From the NCBI GenBank assembly GCA_023957755.1, contig JAMLGT010000010.1, positions 116,925 to 180,924 on the forward strand: DNA of 64,000 bases, written 5' to 3'. The stretch is from Chitinophagaceae bacterium. GTDB taxonomy: Bacteria; Bacteroidota; Bacteroidia; Chitinophagales; Chitinophagaceae. Positions 62,207 to 64,000 of the stretch are shown piece after piece. Positions within the stretch are counted from its first letter, which is position 1. Every line of letters starts with the position of its first letter. The position numbers were made by a program, and so were the translations under genes. The notes beneath the pieces are model-generated. The model was not told the DNA's origin. It made no database searches and saw only the letters and a list, made by a program, of their open reading frames with translations.

Positions 62207-63292
62207 CTAATCTCCTTTTTTAAGGTTTATCACACGTTTTTCACGGTTACTTTGGTATGCTTTTTCTATGATGCGTATTACATCTATAGCTTCTGAAGGA
62301 GTGACAGGGGCAGGTGCTCCCTCACGAATTGCGGCAAACAATTCATCGTAAAAGGCTCCATAATTACCTTTTTCTGATACCACTGTTTTTCGGATTACAC
62401 CCTCGGGTGTTACTAAAGAAAGCATTCCTGCCTCCGACTCCGGTTCTGTTCCCCATGCCGGATTATCGGGCATCAGTCCCTGTGAGGCCAGTTCTTCCTG
62501 TATGTTGGTCTTTTCTTTTATAAATGCTCCTTGCGTACCATAGAGTGCATATCCGGGAAGGGTGTCGACGGCTACATAAGTTGAGTGAATCTTCACGCGC
62601 ATTTTGCCATACATCAATATCAACTCAAAATAATCATCCACCCTGCTATGGGCCCGCATAATCTCAATGTCTGCCAAAAGTGCATCAGGCCATCCAAAAA
62701 GTACCAGTGCCTGATCTATCAGGTGGCTGCCAAGATCATACAGATTACCCGTGCCGGCTCCGGGTTGTTCTTTATGCAGTTTTTTGCCCGGTTCAAGCCG
62801 GTAGCGGTCAAACCGGAATTCCGCCTCCGTTATTTCGCCCAGACGATTCTCTGCTAAAATCTTTCTGACCGTCCTGAAGTCGCTATCATAACGCCGGTTA
62901 TGATACACTGTCAATACCTTCCCCACTTCAGCGGCCACACTTGCCAATGTGTAGCCTTCTTCAGAAGTAATGGTAAAGGGCTTTTCTACTACTACATGTT
63001 TACCGGCTTTGAGCGAGTTAAGTGCATATTCGTAATGGGTACGGTTAGGCGTATTGATAATCACCAGTTCCACCTCGTCATCAGCCCATATCTCCTCCGG
63101 TGTACGATATATTTTTGCTTTGGGAAAATACCCTTCTGAAAGATTTTTGGTGCGTTCCAATACGCCGGTTACGCTATATCGGGGGTTTAATTTCAGGAAA
63201 GGCGCATGGAAAATCTTTCCACTCATTCCAAAAGAGAAGAGGGCAGTTTGTATGCCGGATAGATTGTTGTCAGTATGGTTTCCTGTAATCAC
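62207..63292 (-). CDS. Gfo/Idh/MocA-family NAD(P)-dependent oxidoreductase
   Basis: A 361-residue two-domain enzyme starting at GTG 63292. The Rossmann region is FSFGMSGKIFHAPFL near 20-33 (a variant of GxGxxG seen in the 'GSGKIFHAP' YdgJ-like branch), followed by NTPNRTHYEYALNSLKAGKH and the catalytic-type VEKPF near 100. The substrate-binding half has DLGSHLIDQALVLFG near 185. YdgJ-like members act on sugars or inositols; substrate here is unknown. Confidence 0.9.
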   Translation of the reverse strand: MITGNHTDNNLSGIQTALFSFGMSGKIFHAPFLKLNPRYSVTGVLERTKNLSEGYFPKAKIYRTPEEIWADDEVELVIINTPNRTHYEYALNSLKAGKHVVVEKPFTITSEEGYTLASVAAEVGKVLTVYHNRRYDSDFRTVRKILAENRLGEITEAEFRFDRYRLEPGKKLHKEQPGAGTGNLYDLGSHLIDQALVLFGWPDALLADIEIMRAHSRVDDYFELILMYGKMRVKIHSTYVAVDTLPGYALYGTQGAFIKEKTNIQEELASQGLMPDNPAWGTEPESEAGMLSLVTPEGVIRKTVVSEKGNYGAFYDELFAAIREGAPAPVTPSEAIDVIRIIEKAYQSNREKRVINLKKGD

Positions 63293-63399
63293 AATTGTAT
63301 CAATTGAAAACTGTTTGTATTACTCCTCATTTATTGTATGTGCGAATTTATCCTTTGATATCTCAATTAAAGTAAGATAGAGCTTAATTATCGTAGTCA

Positions 63400-63723
63400 T
63401 CACTCCCCTTCTTTTCTAAAGTTTTTAAAATGGCTTACATTTTGACATCCAGCATGTTTTTTCAACTTACCCCAATCCCCATTTATCAAGGCTTCCTTTT
63501 TTTTTCTTGTCCACCTTTTTATTTGTATCTCAAAAGTAATAGCCTGAAGCACATCGTAAAACATTGGCGAATAAACTAATTCCAATGGCCTTCTTTTGAA
63601 TGTATAACAATTAGTGTATAGGCCGGTTTGATGTTCATAAAATCTTCTTTCAAGATTATTTGTGATTCCGGTGTAATAGCGCTCATCCGCACATTTCAGT
63701 ATGTAAACAAAATAGGTTTTCAT
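63400..63723 (-). CDS. GIY-YIG nuclease family protein
   Basis: A 107-residue protein from ATG 63723: YFVYILKC and YYTGITNNLERRFYEHQTG (residues 4-36) form the GIY-YIG core with the conserved Arg and the Asn, and TFEIQIKRWTRKKKEALING is the usual C-terminal region with the catalytic Glu. Longer than the GIY-YIG gene at 32338 and from a different branch. Downstream on this strand is the sugar oxidoreductase; upstream is an inverted-repeat cluster reaching the window end. Confidence 0.88.
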   Translation of the reverse strand: MKTYFVYILKCADERYYTGITNNLERRFYEHQTGLYTNCYTFKRRPLELVYSPMFYDVLQAITFEIQIKRWTRKKKEALINGDWGKLKKHAGCQNVSHFKNFRKEGE

Positions 63724-63810
63724 TGATTACATATTTCATTGAAGGTAATTCATTTCACCGTGGATTTTACCCTTTGAGATAAACTAAAAAGAAAGGGTTT
63801 CTCTCGTCAT

Positions 63811-63974
63811 GGTTCGTCTTCGCTCACCATGACAAGGAAGGGCCTTCGCTCACCATGACAGCCTTGTCGTCCTGAGCTCCTCGGTGTTCCTCGGGATAAA
63901 CTCCGTCGAAGGGCGCTCACCATTTCCACTGTCATGGTGAGCCTACACTTTGTCATGGTGAGCGAAGACGAACC
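63811..63974. repeat. Nested inverted repeats beside the GIY-YIG gene
   Basis: A perfect 23-base inverted repeat pairs 63811-63833 with 63952-63974, and shorter inverted copies of the same word (CTTCGCTCACCATGACA and its complement) lie inside at about 63845-63860 and 63930-63943. The words resemble widely scattered repeats of this phylum. No gene is seen from 63724 to 64000. Confidence 0.9.
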
Positions 63975-64000
63975 ACGACCGTCACCCTCCCTAGCTGCTT

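Overview
The window looks like a chromosomal segment of a Bacteroidota bacterium, probably of the Chitinophagaceae/Sphingobacteriia side. The evidence is: promoters of the TTTG-N20-TAnnTTTG type in front of several RNA genes; two TonB-dependent receptors; a Bacteroidota-type dihydroorotase; a menF-menD-menB-menA cluster; a hemD/DUF4271/BamA-like cluster; and many secreted proteins with short signal peptides ending in A-Q or similar. The placement is inference from gene content; no rRNA is present.

Layout. 1-16.6 kb is mostly core: a truncated secreted protein, an ABC exporter pair, a FadN-like beta-oxidation enzyme, dihydroorotase, a Wzi/RemB-like barrel, a signalling cluster (sigma-54 activator without DNA-binding domain, lone receiver, histidine kinase), a YtxH/holin-like envelope trio and two serine hydrolases. 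16.6-32.8 kb is an accessory island ending at tRNA-Glu. It holds three arrays of ~100-bp palindromic repeats around a GxxExxY nuclease-like gene and an AbiE toxin-antitoxin pair, two unrecognised membrane proteins, a type III restriction-modification set (res, an AlbA/Schlafen-type ATPase, mod), two extra copies of the mod 3' end, a Ca2+/H+ antiporter, and a small GIY-YIG gene lying between tRNA-Glu and two displaced tRNA-Glu 3' halves. 32.9-37.1 kb holds an aminotransferase, tRNA-Met, an unusual tRNA-like RNA, an Lrp regulator, a TIM-barrel isomerase and a DUF1080 lipoprotein. 37.1-46.3 kb holds a B12 riboswitch with its TonB receptor, a second TonB receptor, an amino-acid permease followed by a Cys/Met-type PLP enzyme, an SDR, a 53-residue membrane protein and a nitrilase-family amidase. 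46.3-51 kb is the menaquinone operon and tRNA-Arg. 51-64 kb holds a chromate transporter, an AhpD-like protein, a sugar kinase, a YciO/Sua5 protein, an M28 peptidase, hemD, DUF4271, a BamA-like protein, hemW, a Gfo/Idh/MocA oxidoreductase and a second GIY-YIG gene beside inverted repeats.

The two most interesting items are (1) a 171-nt minus-strand RNA at 34400-34570 that folds as a complete class II tRNA cloverleaf with an ~80-nt insertion at the tip of the variable arm, with its own promoter and terminator, and (2) the accessory island, where both the tRNA-Glu gene and the mod gene remain intact while displaced copies of their 3' ends lie further downstream. That pattern suggests insertions that regenerate the end of the gene they enter.
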